Of a DNA stretch of 64,000 nucleotides, positions 9,181-18,027 are shown piece after piece. Position 1 is the first letter of the stretch. Every line of letters starts with the position of its first letter. The notes under the pieces are model-generated. The model saw only the letters and a program-made list of their open reading frames with translations, ran no database searches and was not told where the DNA came from. The DNA is taken from positions 789,325 to 853,324 of the forward strand of contig NZ_JAANYN010000001.1 in the NCBI RefSeq assembly GCF_011290685.1, in the 5' to 3' direction. This DNA comes from Cyclobacterium plantarum (GTDB lineage: Bacteria; Bacteroidota; Bacteroidia; Cytophagales; Cyclobacteriaceae). Made by a program: the position numbers and the translations under genes.

Positions 9181-9868
9181 TCTTTTCGAATCTGTTACTT
9201 ATCAACGACAGCAGGATATAGGACAAAACCGCTATGGGTATACCTGCCCAGCCCCAGAAAATGAGGCTGACGGCTGAAATCAACAACAGCAGGTAGCGGA
9301 ATAGGTTTTTTTTCCAACTAAAATCCTTGAATTTTAAAGCCAATAATGGAATTTCAGCCGTCAATAGTAACGAAAATATAAGGGTAATGGTTGATAACCA
9401 CCAGGGGTTTAACAAATAACTGCTCAGAAATGTTGAATTTTCGGCCAATATAGGCAGGGCAGAAAAGAACAAGGCATTAGCAGGGGTCGGTAAGCCGATA
9501 AATCGATCTGCCTGCCGCTCATCAATATTGAACTTGGCGAGCCTTATCGCAGATTGTATGCCTATAAAGAAGGCGATGTAGGGAAGAAACGGGTGGGCTT
9601 GCCCGGACTGGATTAAAAAAAAGGCAATAAATGCAGGCAATACGCCAAAGGTGACCAGGTCTGCCAGAGAATCCAGTTGTTTGCCTATATCACTTTGTAC
9701 CTTTAGCCATCGTGCTGCAAAACCATCAAAAAAATCCAAAACAGCCGCAGCTAAGATAAAATAGAAACCATAGTAAGGTCCATTATGTACTACATACAGA
9801 ATCCCCAACATGCCTGACAATAAATTCAAACAGGTGAGGGTATTGGGGATATGTTTTTTTATGTTCAA
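9164..9868 (-). CDS. pssA: CDP-diacylglycerol--serine O-phosphatidyltransferase
   Basis: Integral membrane enzyme that makes phosphatidylserine from CDP-diacylglycerol and serine, the first committed step to phosphatidylethanolamine. The CDP-alcohol phosphotransferase motif DGxxARx8Gx3Dx3D is complete: DGFAARWLKVQ at about residue 48, then G, then D and D of LDSLAD. Six or so hydrophobic segments follow. The start codon is TTG, not ATG; TTGA carries both this start and the TGA stop of the upstream metallo-hydrolase gene. No ATG exists further upstream in frame, and the first residues (NIKKHIPN) match the family N-terminus I recall. Length 234 aa is normal. Confidence 0.92.
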   Translation of the reverse strand: MNIKKHIPNTLTCLNLLSGMLGILYVVHNGPYYGFYFILAAAVLDFFDGFAARWLKVQSDIGKQLDSLADLVTFGVLPAFIAFFLIQSGQAHPFLPYIAFFIGIQSAIRLAKFNIDERQADRFIGLPTPANALFFSALPILAENSTFLSSYLLNPWWLSTITLIFSLLLTAEIPLLALKFKDFSWKKNLFRYLLLLISAVSLIFWGWAGIPIAVLSYILLSLISNRFEKNVGET

Positions 9869-10518
9869 TGCGTTATATTTTCCCCTACAAAAGGGTTGGT
9901 TTTCTTTTCTTCCCCGATGCTCGTTTCCGGACCGTGGCCAGGATAAACGGTAACTTCATCGGGCAGGACAAAAAGTTTTGTTTTAATGGCTTGAATCAGG
10001 GTTTCATGGTGGCCGCCGGGGAGGTCTGTTCTTCCGATACTTCCTTTAAACAATGCATCACCACCAATACAGCTTTTGGTAAGCTCATCATAAAATACCA
10101 GGTGTCCGGGAGAATGTCCAGGTACCCAGATACAAAGCAACTTGTTGTTGCCGAATTTGATCCATTCGCCTTCTTTGATATAATGATCCGCTTTGCTGTC
10201 CTGATACTGGGCGAATCCATAGTTGGGAGCGTAACTGCCAACCGCTCTCAGGATTACTTCTTCTTCTTTGTGGTACCAAAGGGGAATATCGTAGGTGTTT
10301 TTTACAAAAGCATTACCAAGGACGTGATCAATATGGCAATGGGTGTTCACTAACTTCACAGGTTCAAGCCCATTGGATGCGATGAAATCAAACAATTCGC
10401 CTTTTTCCTGCTTCTCATAGCATCCCGGATCAATGATCAGGGCTTCCCGGGTTTCATCGTAGAGCACATAAGTGTTTTCTGCGAAAGGGTTGAATGTAAA
10501 GGATTTAATTTGTAGCAT
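9865..10518 (-). CDS. MBL-fold metallo-hydrolase (glyoxalase II-like)
   Basis: Cytosolic metallo-beta-lactamase fold hydrolase (217 aa). The dinuclear metal site is visible: THCHIDH (HxHxDH) near residue 60, the third-site His in PGHSPGHL near 130, the bridging Asp in CIGGDALF and a final His in YPGHGPETS. It resembles the short YcbL/GloB-like proteins that lack the C-terminal glutathione-binding domain of true glyoxalase II, so the substrate is a thioester or related ester at best. It is the first gene of the operon that runs into pssA, porU, porV and the M16-like gene, with a 4 bp overlap to pssA. A TAnnTTTG promoter was not found; a near miss, TATTTTG, lies about 30 bp upstream on the minus strand. 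Confidence 0.9.
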   Translation of the reverse strand: MLQIKSFTFNPFAENTYVLYDETREALIIDPGCYEKQEKGELFDFIASNGLEPVKLVNTHCHIDHVLGNAFVKNTYDIPLWYHKEEEVILRAVGSYAPNYGFAQYQDSKADHYIKEGEWIKFGNNKLLCIWVPGHSPGHLVFYDELTKSCIGGDALFKGSIGRTDLPGGHHETLIQAIKTKLFVLPDEVTVYPGHGPETSIGEEKKTNPFVGENITH

Positions 10519-10574
10519 GGTAAATAGATAGCAGTTAGAGGTTCAAAATAACAAAGAATGATTTAATTTCAGGC

Positions 10575-11630
10575 ATGAAAGTGGATTTTTTACTTATTGG
10601 TCAGGGTCTCGCTGGTACGATACTCTCTTACCGGCTTCTTGAGGCTGGATACAAGGTTCATCTCATCGATGATGCACATCCCTCCAGCAGCAGCAAGGTT
10701 GCAGCAGGATTGTACAATCCTGTCACAGGTAGAAAATTGGGAAAAACCTGGCTGGCGGATATATTGTTTGATGAGATCGAACCGTTTTATAAAGAGATGG
10801 AGGGGTTCTTAAAGCAAAAAATTTTGCATCCCATAGGGATTTACCGGCCCTTTATTTCTTTTGAGGAACAAAATGAATGGTTGGCCAAAAGTGCTGATGA
10901 ACAATATACCGGATTTATAGAAAAAGTGATCACTGGCCCCCAATTTCCAGGAGTAAGGGATGATTTGGGTGGACTTTTGTTAAAAAAATCCGGTTATGTA
11001 GACATCAAAAGCCTGCTTAAAGCCTATCGGTCCTGGGTGAAGAAGCAAGGCATGTTGACAGAAGTACGGTTTTTACCCGGGCATTTAAAAAGAAATCCTG
11101 AAGGGACATGGCAGTACGGGCAATTAGAAGCAAAAAACCTGGTTTTTACAAACGGTGTACAGGCAAAGGATTCCAGTTTTTTCAATTGGCTGCCATTTAC
11201 CCCTGTCAAGGGAGAAATTCTTACTGTGAGGCAGGAATTTCATTCACGGGAAATAGTAAACAGAGGGGTATTTAGAATTGACATGGGAAATGGGCTGGGT
11301 AAGGTTGGCGCTACCTACGACAACCAAAATGTGGACTTAATACCAACGGATTCAGGAAAAAGGGAAATTCTGGAAAAACTTGGACAGTTGATTCCAGCAA
11401 AAGTAATAGAGGTCACCGATCAACAGGTTGGCATCAGACCAGCGACCATTGATAGAAAACCCATGTTGGGAAAACATCCATCAGAGGAAAACGTTTACAT
11501 CTTCGGGGGATTGGGAGCTAAAGGTGTTTCGTTAGCCCCTTATTTTAGTAAAAATATGGTGGAATTTTTGGTTCGTGGGGAGGAACTTCAAAAAGAAGTG
11601 AACATAAATCGATTTTTTAAGTATATTTAA
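10575..11630 (+). CDS. FAD-dependent oxidoreductase (DAO family)
   Basis: Flavoprotein of the D-amino-acid oxidase/glycine oxidase family (351 aa). The N-terminal Rossmann motif GQGLAG sits near residue 8 (LLIGQGLAGTILSYRLL), followed by the acidic end of strand 2 (HLIDD). The C-terminal FAD-binding block GIRPATIDRKPMLG near residue 295 and GGLGAKGVSLAPYFS near 320 are typical. The amine substrate cannot be told. There is no signal peptide, so the enzyme is cytosolic. It is divergent from the metallo-hydrolase operon and lies 31 bp ahead of the large barrel protein, with which it may share a transcript. Confidence 0.88.
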   Translation: MKVDFLLIGQGLAGTILSYRLLEAGYKVHLIDDAHPSSSSKVAAGLYNPVTGRKLGKTWLADILFDEIEPFYKEMEGFLKQKILHPIGIYRPFISFEEQNEWLAKSADEQYTGFIEKVITGPQFPGVRDDLGGLLLKKSGYVDIKSLLKAYRSWVKKQGMLTEVRFLPGHLKRNPEGTWQYGQLEAKNLVFTNGVQAKDSSFFNWLPFTPVKGEILTVRQEFHSREIVNRGVFRIDMGNGLGKVGATYDNQNVDLIPTDSGKREILEKLGQLIPAKVIEVTDQQVGIRPATIDRKPMLGKHPSEENVYIFGGLGAKGVSLAPYFSKNMVEFLVRGEELQKEVNINRFFKYI

Positions 11631-11661
11631 GATATTGGAAAATAATTTCTTAGGCAGGTAA

Positions 11662-14600
11662 ATGAGACTTAAAAATCTAGCACTTATTTGGTTATTGGTC
11701 TTTTGTGGCAGTAGCGGAACGCTCCTGGCCCAGTTTGATCAAGAAAGATTTGGTAAAAATAGGATTCAATACAAAGAAAAGGATTGGTATTATTTTACCT
11801 CCAACAATTTTGAGGTTTACTATTATGACGGAGGACAAACCAATGCCCGAAGGGCGATTGATTTTTTGGAGGGTGAATTTGATAATTTAACGCAGTCTAT
11901 CGGGTATGTGGCTTACACCAAGCCAAAAATTTTCATTTACAATTCCAATCAGGAATTGCTGCAGAGCAACCTTAATCTCAATGAAAATAATTTTACAGTA
12001 GATGGGCAAACCTTTTTCAGCAAACTGCTGGCAGAAGTAGCCTATTCAGGTTCCTGGGAATCTTTCAAAAAGGAGTTACTTTACAATACCTCTAAAATTA
12101 TCATTGAGGAGATGTTGTATGGCTCGAGTATTTCTGATGCTTTTCAGGCCAATCTGGTAAATAATTTTCCCGATTGGTTTATTGATGGTGCAGCCCTTTA
12201 TCTTGCCAAGGGTTGGAGCCGGGAAATGGACGATTTTGTCCGACACTACCTACGGGATAATGAAAACCCTAAGCTTTTCAAATTGCAAAATGAAGAGGCT
12301 GGTTTGGTAGGGCAGTCTATATGGAATTATATCGTAGAAAAATATGGCAAAAGATACATTTCTAGTATTCTGAACCTCAGTAGGATAAATAGAAATGAAG
12401 AAAATAGCATTTCCAATACACTGGGTAGGAGGTTTAAGGATTTCACCAATGAATGGAGAAAGTTCTACACCGATATAAATCAGGATGTATTTCAAAATTT
12501 CAAGGATCTGGACGTAAGCAATGTCATTGTAACAACCCCTAAGAACAGGTTTGGTGCCATATCGGGTTTAAGCTTCAGTCCGGATGGTAAACATCTCGCC
12601 TACATACAAAATACCGAAGGAAAATTCAAAGTTAAAATCAGGGAATTAAATAGTAACAGGGAGAGGGTAATTTTCAAAGGAGGGTATTCTTCTTCCGAGC
12701 AAGAAGCAGACTATTCCAGTCCGGCCATCGCCTGGCGTGACACGCTGAACCTGGTGATAGCCACGTTCAAAAGAGGGGTGACAACCCTGAGGATGCGGGC
12801 AATTGATGGCAGTAGCCAGGATAAAATATTTCTGAGAAATATTACACAAATTTTGGACCTGGATTTTGCACCGAATGGTCAAACAATGGTGCTTTCCGCA
12901 ATCAATAACGGGCAAACTGATATTTACACGCTCAATATGAGGGGGCAGGGTAGGAGAATTACCAATGATGTTTTTGATGACCGTACCCCTATTTACCTCA
13001 ATGATTCAACAATAATTTATTCTTCAAACAAAACAGACCTTCCGGATAGTTTGATGACAGGGGTAATAGATGTGAACAATCTTCCAGATTATTACAATTT
13101 GTTTCAATTGGATCTTGGAGATTCCATTTCGGAGAAGCGGTTAACCAATCTGAATCACATCAACTTGCTTCCTAAGAAGTTGAATAATGCCACCATTCTT
13201 CACCTTAGTGAGCAAAGTGGCATAACCAATATCATGAGGTTGGGACTGGGAAGCAATATTTCCAGTCAGGTTTCTGCATTCAATAAAAGTCTGGAATCTT
13301 TTGACTATGATGTCGAAAACAACAAATGGGCCTATTCCGTAAGGGATGGCAGGCAAAGCATGCTGGTCTTGGAAACCTTTCCAAATATGGACCAGTTTAC
13401 TCCAAGTACCCCTAGAATTCAGTTAAAGCAAGCCAAAATGCTTAATGAACGGATTTCTAATCGCAGGATTCAACGAGGAGAAGAAGAGGATCCTGAAGCA
13501 GAAGATCGGGAAACGGAAGAAATATCAGTCGCTCCTTCCATCAGTGAGGAGAATTTAGCACCGGAGGTCACAGAAGCGGACACAAGCCTTTCCGGCATCA
13601 ATTTGGAGAGCTTGATGTTGGGAGATGTGGTGCCAGATACTTCAGCAATGCAGCCTATGGAGACACAGCAGCCGGTGCTTCAGGATACCATTCCCCAATC
13701 AGAGGCACCTTTGACTGGAGCCATAAATGTGGATAGACTCCGGTTTGAGAGGGAAGGGGGATTGGATACCGATAATTATGTTTTCGATACGATACCATCC
13801 TTGTATGGGCAGGAGTCATCAAGGGCCGAGCAGGAAGACACTTCTCTTGCCGAAAGAAGAAGTAATATTTTAGACGCTTTCAGACAGCAGAATATGGTCA
13901 AAAGGGTACAAGGGCCCAGGAATTATATTCCTCAATTTATAACCACTAGTTTGAACACTTCTTTTGTAGTGGATCCGCTGCGGGGTTTTGGGATTAATCT
14001 AAGTGGTAGAATGACAGATCTGCTGGACAATCATTCCATAAGAGGTGGTATCATGGCTGCCATGGACTTTAGGTCAGGGAGTGACATCCATTTTGAATAT
14101 GAATACCTGAAATACCGACTTGATTTCAGGGGTAGATTTGATCGGAGGGCTTTGATCATGAGAGAGGGAAACCTGACTGAACAGAAGTATGTCCTCACCA
14201 AATCAGAAGTAGGGGTATCTTACCCCTTATCCGTAAACACCAGAGTGAGTTTATCACCATTTGTAGCTAAATCACAGTATTTTAATTTAAATCCGGATTC
14301 GATATTGAGAGGGGGAGATGGTCCGCAAAGCCGGCTCGATATCAATTACGCCGGTGGCAGGGCCGAGTTGGTGGTCGATAAGACCAGGCAGCTTGGACTT
14401 TATATGGAACAAGGCTTGAAAGGCAAAATAGGAATGGTTCATTATCAGGGTTTAAACCTCTCCGAGCGTTCTTTTAGCAATGTATACCTTGATATTAGAA
14501 ATTATCAAAAAATCCATAAGAACATCACCTTTGCGACCCGCTTATTCGCAGGAAGTTTCTTCGGCAATAACCCCCAAAAATACCTGGTGGGTGGTATGGA

Positions 14601-15114
14601 CAACTGGTTGTTTAATCAGTTTTACCAGCCTCCTACAAACCGTCCTGAGGTATCGCCTCTCCGTAATGAAAATTGGGTGGAAAACTCTAATTTGCTGTTT
14701 GCGGAGTTTGTAGACCTGCGGGGTTTTGATTACGATGAAATAAGAGGAAACAATGTGATAACTTTCAGTGCGGAATTGAGAATTCCTTTGTTTTCCTACC
14801 TATCCAGAGGAAATATTACCTCAAATTTCGTTAGAAACTTTCAATTGGTAGGCTTTTATGATACAGGCTCCTCCTGGACTAACTCCGCTCCCTGGGAACG
14901 GGTGAATGATCAGAATACAGAAATCATCAATACGGAAGGTTCTCCCTTTGTGATTACCTTGAATAATTTCAACAATCCCTGGTTGCAGAGCTATGGAGCA
15001 GGAATAAGGACGGTTTTACTCAACTATTATGTGAAGGTGGATGCTGCCAGGCCTATCAGGAATTATTCAGTAGAAAAGACGAGATTTTATGTAACTTTGG
15101 GGTATAATTTTTAA
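11662..15114 (+). CDS. Chimeric outer-membrane protein: peptidase-MA-like, beta-propeller and barrel regions
   Basis: Secreted 1150-residue protein not known by a gene name. A signal peptide ends near residue 24 (LLAQ). Residues about 30-260 resemble the gluzincin-like peptidase MA fold (FTSNNFEVYYYDGG, then NFPDWFIDGAALYLAKGW), but the zinc helix lacks HExxH: the equivalent helix reads IIIEEMLYG. Residues about 295-590 hold TolB/PD40-type propeller blades (SFSPDGKHLAYI near 304, DFAPNGQTMVLSA near 400). An acidic, low-complexity linker follows (about 600-750). The last 380 residues are alternating amphipathic strands ending in VTLGYNF, a terminal aromatic as expected for an outer-membrane barrel. 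The role is unknown; similar long proteins occur in Cytophagales. It could scaffold or insert outer-membrane proteins, but that is a guess. Confidence 0.8.
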   Translation: MRLKNLALIWLLVFCGSSGTLLAQFDQERFGKNRIQYKEKDWYYFTSNNFEVYYYDGGQTNARRAIDFLEGEFDNLTQSIGYVAYTKPKIFIYNSNQELLQSNLNLNENNFTVDGQTFFSKLLAEVAYSGSWESFKKELLYNTSKIIIEEMLYGSSISDAFQANLVNNFPDWFIDGAALYLAKGWSREMDDFVRHYLRDNENPKLFKLQNEEAGLVGQSIWNYIVEKYGKRYISSILNLSRINRNEENSISNTLGRRFKDFTNEWRKFYTDINQDVFQNFKDLDVSNVIVTTPKNRFGAISGLSFSPDGKHLAYIQNTEGKFKVKIRELNSNRERVIFKGGYSSSEQEADYSSPAIAWRDTLNLVIATFKRGVTTLRMRAIDGSSQDKIFLRNITQILDLDFAPNGQTMVLSAINNGQTDIYTLNMRGQGRRITNDVFDDRTPIYLNDSTIIYSSNKTDLPDSLMTGVIDVNNLPDYYNLFQLDLGDSISEKRLTNLNHINLLPKKLNNATILHLSEQSGITNIMRLGLGSNISSQVSAFNKSLESFDYDVENNKWAYSVRDGRQSMLVLETFPNMDQFTPSTPRIQLKQAKMLNERISNRRIQRGEEEDPEAEDRETEEISVAPSISEENLAPEVTEADTSLSGINLESLMLGDVVPDTSAMQPMETQQPVLQDTIPQSEAPLTGAINVDRLRFEREGGLDTDNYVFDTIPSLYGQESSRAEQEDTSLAERRSNILDAFRQQNMVKRVQGPRNYIPQFITTSLNTSFVVDPLRGFGINLSGRMTDLLDNHSIRGGIMAAMDFRSGSDIHFEYEYLKYRLDFRGRFDRRALIMREGNLTEQKYVLTKSEVGVSYPLSVNTRVSLSPFVAKSQYFNLNPDSILRGGDGPQSRLDINYAGGRAELVVDKTRQLGLYMEQGLKGKIGMVHYQGLNLSERSFSNVYLDIRNYQKIHKNITFATRLFAGSFFGNNPQKYLVGGMDNWLFNQFYQPPTNRPEVSPLRNENWVENSNLLFAEFVDLRGFDYDEIRGNNVITFSAELRIPLFSYLSRGNITSNFVRNFQLVGFYDTGSSWTNSAPWERVNDQNTEIINTEGSPFVITLNNFNNPWLQSYGAGIRTVLLNYYVKVDAARPIRNYSVEKTRFYVTLGYNF

Positions 15115-15133
15115 TTACCAAATCTTTTTTAAC

Positions 15134-16012
15134 ATGATAAAATCAATGACAGGTTTTGGTCTTGCAGCCTTTGAGGACCAGGATTATTCCATTCAGGTTG
15201 AAGTCAAAACCCTCAATTCCAAGTTTCTTGATCTCAGTTTCAGATCTCCAAAACAGTTTTCAGATAAAGAAACAGAAGTAAAAACCCTGGTGACAGGTGT
15301 CCTTGAAAGAGGCAAAGTGAATGTTTCGGTAGATTTCATTTCCAAAAAGGAAGACGAGCTCCCTATAGTGATTCAGGAGGAATTGTTTGAGAAATATGTT
15401 CGGAAATATTCAGACATGGCCAAATCTGTGCGGATAGAAACACCTGAGTTGTTTAAACTGGCACTGCAATCTCCCAATGTGATTTTATCCAACACCGAAA
15501 AATCAGATTCAATAGCCTCCTGGGAGAAAGTAAAAGAAGTCTTGGAAAATGCCTTGCAGGATTGTGATGATTTCCGCAGAAAAGAAGGGGATGTATTGAT
15601 GAGAAAATTCAGGGAGAGTTTACATTTAATCGAAGGAAGCCTTGAGCATATTCAGGAATTGGTCCCCAAACGTAAAGAGCGTTTGGTAAATAAAATAAAA
15701 AATAACTTTTCAGACTGGGTGAAAGAGCAAGCTTTTGATGAAAACAGGTTTGAACAGGAACTGATTTATTATTTTGAAAAACTTGATATTTCAGAAGAAA
15801 TAGTTAGACTGGATGCACACCTGAAGTTGTTTGCCGCTGTTTTGGATTCCGATCGCTCGGAAGGCAAGAAAATGGGTTTCGTAAGTCAGGAAATGGGAAG
15901 GGAAATCAATACCATTGGGTCCAAGGCCAATGATGCAGCCATACAACACCATGTAATCAACATGAAAGACGAATTGGAAAAGATAAAAGAACAGGCTTTA
16001 AATATTCTTTAA
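15134..16012 (+). CDS. yicC: YicC/YloC-family endoribonuclease
   Basis: Cytosolic RNase of the YicC/YloC family (292 aa, normal), which in E. coli contributes to small-RNA turnover. The start MIKSMTGFG is the family signature. Other typical stretches are VEVKTLNSKFLDLSFR near residue 23 and, at the C-terminus, GKKMGFVSQEMGREINTIGSK, a metal/RNA-binding block, with a helical middle part. It begins 19 bp after the large barrel-protein gene and ends 16 bp before the convergent DUF2237 gene. In some Bacteroidota yicC stands next to gmk; that neighbour is not present here. Confidence 0.94.
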   Translation: MIKSMTGFGLAAFEDQDYSIQVEVKTLNSKFLDLSFRSPKQFSDKETEVKTLVTGVLERGKVNVSVDFISKKEDELPIVIQEELFEKYVRKYSDMAKSVRIETPELFKLALQSPNVILSNTEKSDSIASWEKVKEVLENALQDCDDFRRKEGDVLMRKFRESLHLIEGSLEHIQELVPKRKERLVNKIKNNFSDWVKEQAFDENRFEQELIYYFEKLDISEEIVRLDAHLKLFAAVLDSDRSEGKKMGFVSQEMGREINTIGSKANDAAIQHHVINMKDELEKIKEQALNIL

Positions 16013-16028
16013 AAAGGCAGTCTGGTCT

Positions 16029-16388
16029 TTACCTGGCTGCAAACTTAATCAATTCTTGTAAATCAATAAGGTCCAGACTTTTTTCATGTGTAGCTTCAAG
16101 CACAACTTTGGGAGCAACTCCCGCATGGTAAGCCTGAATCCATCGTGTCAGGCAGAGACACCATTGGTCACCCGGTTTTAATCCGGGAAAATCAAATCCG
16201 GGTCTGGGGGTGCTTAAGTCATTTCCTACAGATTGGCTAAACTCAAGAAAAGCTTCACTCATGATAGCACAGACAGTATGGGTTCCTGTATCTCCCTTTC
16301 CTGTCCTGCAATAACCATCTCTAAAGTACCCTGTTACCGGCTTAAAACAGCAGGGAGTAAGGGCTTGTCCGAAAACATTATTAGGCAT
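16029..16388 (-). CDS. DUF2237 family protein
   Basis: Small soluble protein of 119 residues matching the DUF2237 family, whose function is unknown. The recognisable stretch is PCCFKPVTGYFRDGYCRTG near residue 12, with three cysteines that could bind a metal or form a redox pair, followed by GDTGTHTVCAI, SVGNDLSTPRP and PGDQWCLCLTRW. It has no signal peptide. It lies between the convergent yicC and the terminator that ends tonB, so it probably has its own promoter within the 77 bp upstream, but no TAnnTTTG box is obvious there. Confidence 0.85.
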   Translation of the reverse strand: MPNNVFGQALTPCCFKPVTGYFRDGYCRTGKGDTGTHTVCAIMSEAFLEFSQSVGNDLSTPRPGFDFPGLKPGDQWCLCLTRWIQAYHAGVAPKVVLEATHEKSLDLIDLQELIKFAAR

Positions 16389-16407
16389 AGATAGCAGTGG
16401 ATTAAAT

Positions 16408-16442
16408 AAAAAATGCCATAGATGGGATATCTATGGCATTTT
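16408..16442 (-). terminator. Intrinsic terminator after tonB
   Basis: The arms AAAATGCCATAGAT and ATCTATGGCATTTT form a perfect 14 bp stem around a 5-base loop. On the minus strand the stem is followed by a T-rich run, which fits termination of tonB just upstream. The hairpin also lies ahead of the DUF2237 gene and would separate the two genes. Confidence 0.8.
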
Positions 16443-16465
16443 AACTGATTATCAATAGAATTTAA

Positions 16466-17140
16466 TTAACTCAATTGGAACCTGATAGGTAATCTCATTT
16501 TTACCCTTACAGGACGGCCTCTTTGTCTTCCTGGTTCCCAGGCGGGAGCATTTCTAACAACTCTCATGGCTTCTTCATCGCATCCGCCACCAATTCCCCT
16601 AAGGATATCTACATCTTGTATGGAACCATCTGTATTAACGACGAATACGACGTACACGGTACCCTCTATGCCCATCCTTCTTGCCTGAGTCGGGTATTTA
16701 AGGTTTTTGGATAAGTACTTATTCCAACCTTCCATTCCTCCCGGAGGGGTAGGCATGTTTTCCACCACGTCAAAAATCTCGTCAGCTTTCTCTTCAACTG
16801 GAGCTTCCGCAATCTCAACTTCCTTGATTACAGTTTCTTCCTGTACATCCACATCGAAATTTACCTCGATTTTTTCTTCAATCTCCACTTCATCAGGGAT
16901 TTCCTTGATTTCAGGTTGTTCCACTGGAGGTGGCGGTGGTGGCGGTTGTTCCGTAATTGGAATGTCCAGCAATTCTTCAAAATCATCATCGATCGATCCC
17001 AGATCTTTGAGCAGGCCATCATCATAGGACCTGTATTCAAAGGCAAATAGAACCAGACCAACACTGACCATCAAGCCAAGATTCAGGAACATGCCTGTTT
17101 TCTTGGTCAGATCAGCTTTGGGTGTCTTTTTAGCTTCCAT
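16466..17140 (-). CDS. TonB-family energy transducer
   Basis: Periplasm-spanning protein (224 aa) that passes energy from an ExbB/ExbD motor to outer-membrane TonB-dependent receptors. It has a short cytoplasmic tail, one membrane anchor at about residues 16-33, a Pro-rich and Glu-rich spacer (EQPPPPPPPVEQPEIKE near 62) and the C-terminal TonB fold (LKYPTQARRMGIEGTVYVVF near 145, ending PIRFQLS). ExbB/ExbD are not in the window. A clear AGGAG (17148-17152) lies 7 nt ahead of the ATG, unusual for this phylum, so initiation here may use base-pairing with the 16S tail. A strong terminator follows the gene. Confidence 0.92.
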   Translation of the reverse strand: MEAKKTPKADLTKKTGMFLNLGLMVSVGLVLFAFEYRSYDDGLLKDLGSIDDDFEELLDIPITEQPPPPPPPVEQPEIKEIPDEVEIEEKIEVNFDVDVQEETVIKEVEIAEAPVEEKADEIFDVVENMPTPPGGMEGWNKYLSKNLKYPTQARRMGIEGTVYVVFVVNTDGSIQDVDILRGIGGGCDEEAMRVVRNAPAWEPGRQRGRPVRVKMRLPIRFQLS

Positions 17141-17211
17141 GTTATAACTCCTTTTAATTTGTTGATTCAGCTTTTAATTTACAAGTAACAATCATAACAA
17201 ATTATTTTTAT

Positions 17212-17610
17212 TTATACAAGAATGCTACTCTTCTTATTCATGTAAACAAAAATAATTGTTCCGATAGTTCCCCCCAATATATTGGTCACAATATCCAGAT
17301 AGTCAAACGACCTGCCTGGCACTAGTATTTGCAAGTACTCTGTAAAGATAGCTATAAAAATCCATAAAACTAAGTAATTAGTAAACTTTTTTTGTTTTTC
17401 CCTGCTTTCTTCCGGAAGTTGCAATCTGATGACCCTGTTCCATAAGAAAGCCATACCTGAAAACATGCCAAAATGGATCAATTTATCCGAGCCGTAGAAT
17501 TTCGGGATATCCGGTACTTCACTGCCCGGACTAAACAAGGCGTATGCCATGCCAAGTGACCAGACCAAAGCAGGAATCAATGGATGCTTCAAAAACGACC
17601 TATTGTCCAA
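17212..17610 (-). CDS. VanZ-like membrane protein
   Basis: Integral membrane protein of 132 residues with four predicted spans, of the VanZ-like family. The family is named for teicoplanin resistance, but most members have no known role. Typical features are the N-terminal span, [16 protein letters not shown] near residue 41 and [22 protein letters not shown] near 90, where the last part is the recognisable VanZ motif. The start codon is TTG, overlapping the gcvH stop by 11 bp; no in-frame ATG precedes it and the first internal Met would delete the first span. It follows gcvH closely in many Bacteroidota genomes, which is established synteny rather than evidence of shared function. Confidence 0.85.
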   Translation of the reverse strand: MDNRSFLKHPLIPALVWSLGMAYALFSPGSEVPDIPKFYGSDKLIHFGMFSGMAFLWNRVIRLQLPEESREKQKKFTNYLVLWIFIAIFTEYLQILVPGRSFDYLDIVTNILGGTIGTIIFVYMNKKSSILV

Positions 17611-17977
17611 TTATAGCAGTGTACTCTTCAGGAGACAACAAAGAATGAGTTGTACCTTCTTCTATTTTGATTTTGATCATCCAACCCGCTCCATAAGGAT
17701 CATCGTTGACCAATTCCGGCGAATCTTCCAGCTGCTCATTCAATTCCACAACCTCACCAGTTATCGGCATAAAGAGGTCAGAAACGGTTTTTACTGCCTC
17801 TACAGTACCAAAAATTTCACCGGTCTCCAGACTTTCGCCTACGGTATCGACTTCTACAAAAACAATATCGCCCAATTCTTTCTGGGCGAAGTCCGTGATA
17901 CCCACGGTAGCAATATTTCCTTCAACGCTGACCCATTCATGGTCTTTGGTGTATTGTAGTTCTTTTGGAAAATTCAT
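17600..17977 (-). CDS. gcvH: Glycine cleavage system H protein
   Basis: Lipoyl carrier of the glycine cleavage complex (125 aa, normal length). It shuttles the aminomethyl group from the P protein to the T protein and then to the L protein. The lipoyl-accepting Lys is K63 in [10 protein letters not shown]; the fold is otherwise typical, from YTKDHEWV at the N-terminus to GAGWMIKIK near residue 95. GcvP and GcvT are not in the window. It has its own promoter in the 50 bp gap after sprA, so it need not depend on sprA transcription, and the VanZ-like gene overlaps its 3' end. Confidence 0.96.
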   Translation of the reverse strand: MNFPKELQYTKDHEWVSVEGNIATVGITDFAQKELGDIVFVEVDTVGESLETGEIFGTVEAVKTVSDLFMPITGEVVELNEQLEDSPELVNDDPYGAGWMIKIKIEEGTTHSLLSPEEYTAIIGQ

Positions 17978-17996
17978 TTTTTATCAGTTAACGGTT

Positions 17997-18026
17997 CAAA
18001 AATACGATGTTTCTGGATAGGACAAA
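17997..18026 (-). promoter_or_regulatory. Bacteroidota-type promoter for gcvH
   Basis: On the minus strand TTTG (18023-18026) and TATTTTTG (17997-18004) are separated by 18 bp, matching the -33 TTTG / -7 TAnnTTTG consensus. The -7 box ends 19 bp before the gcvH ATG. The -33 element abuts the sprA stop codon. Confidence 0.72.
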
Positions 18027-18027
18027 A

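Noticed and set aside
9868-10353. 161-residue plus-strand open frame opposite the metallo-hydrolase gene
   Set aside because: Complement of a gene with intact metal-binding motifs; no independent support.
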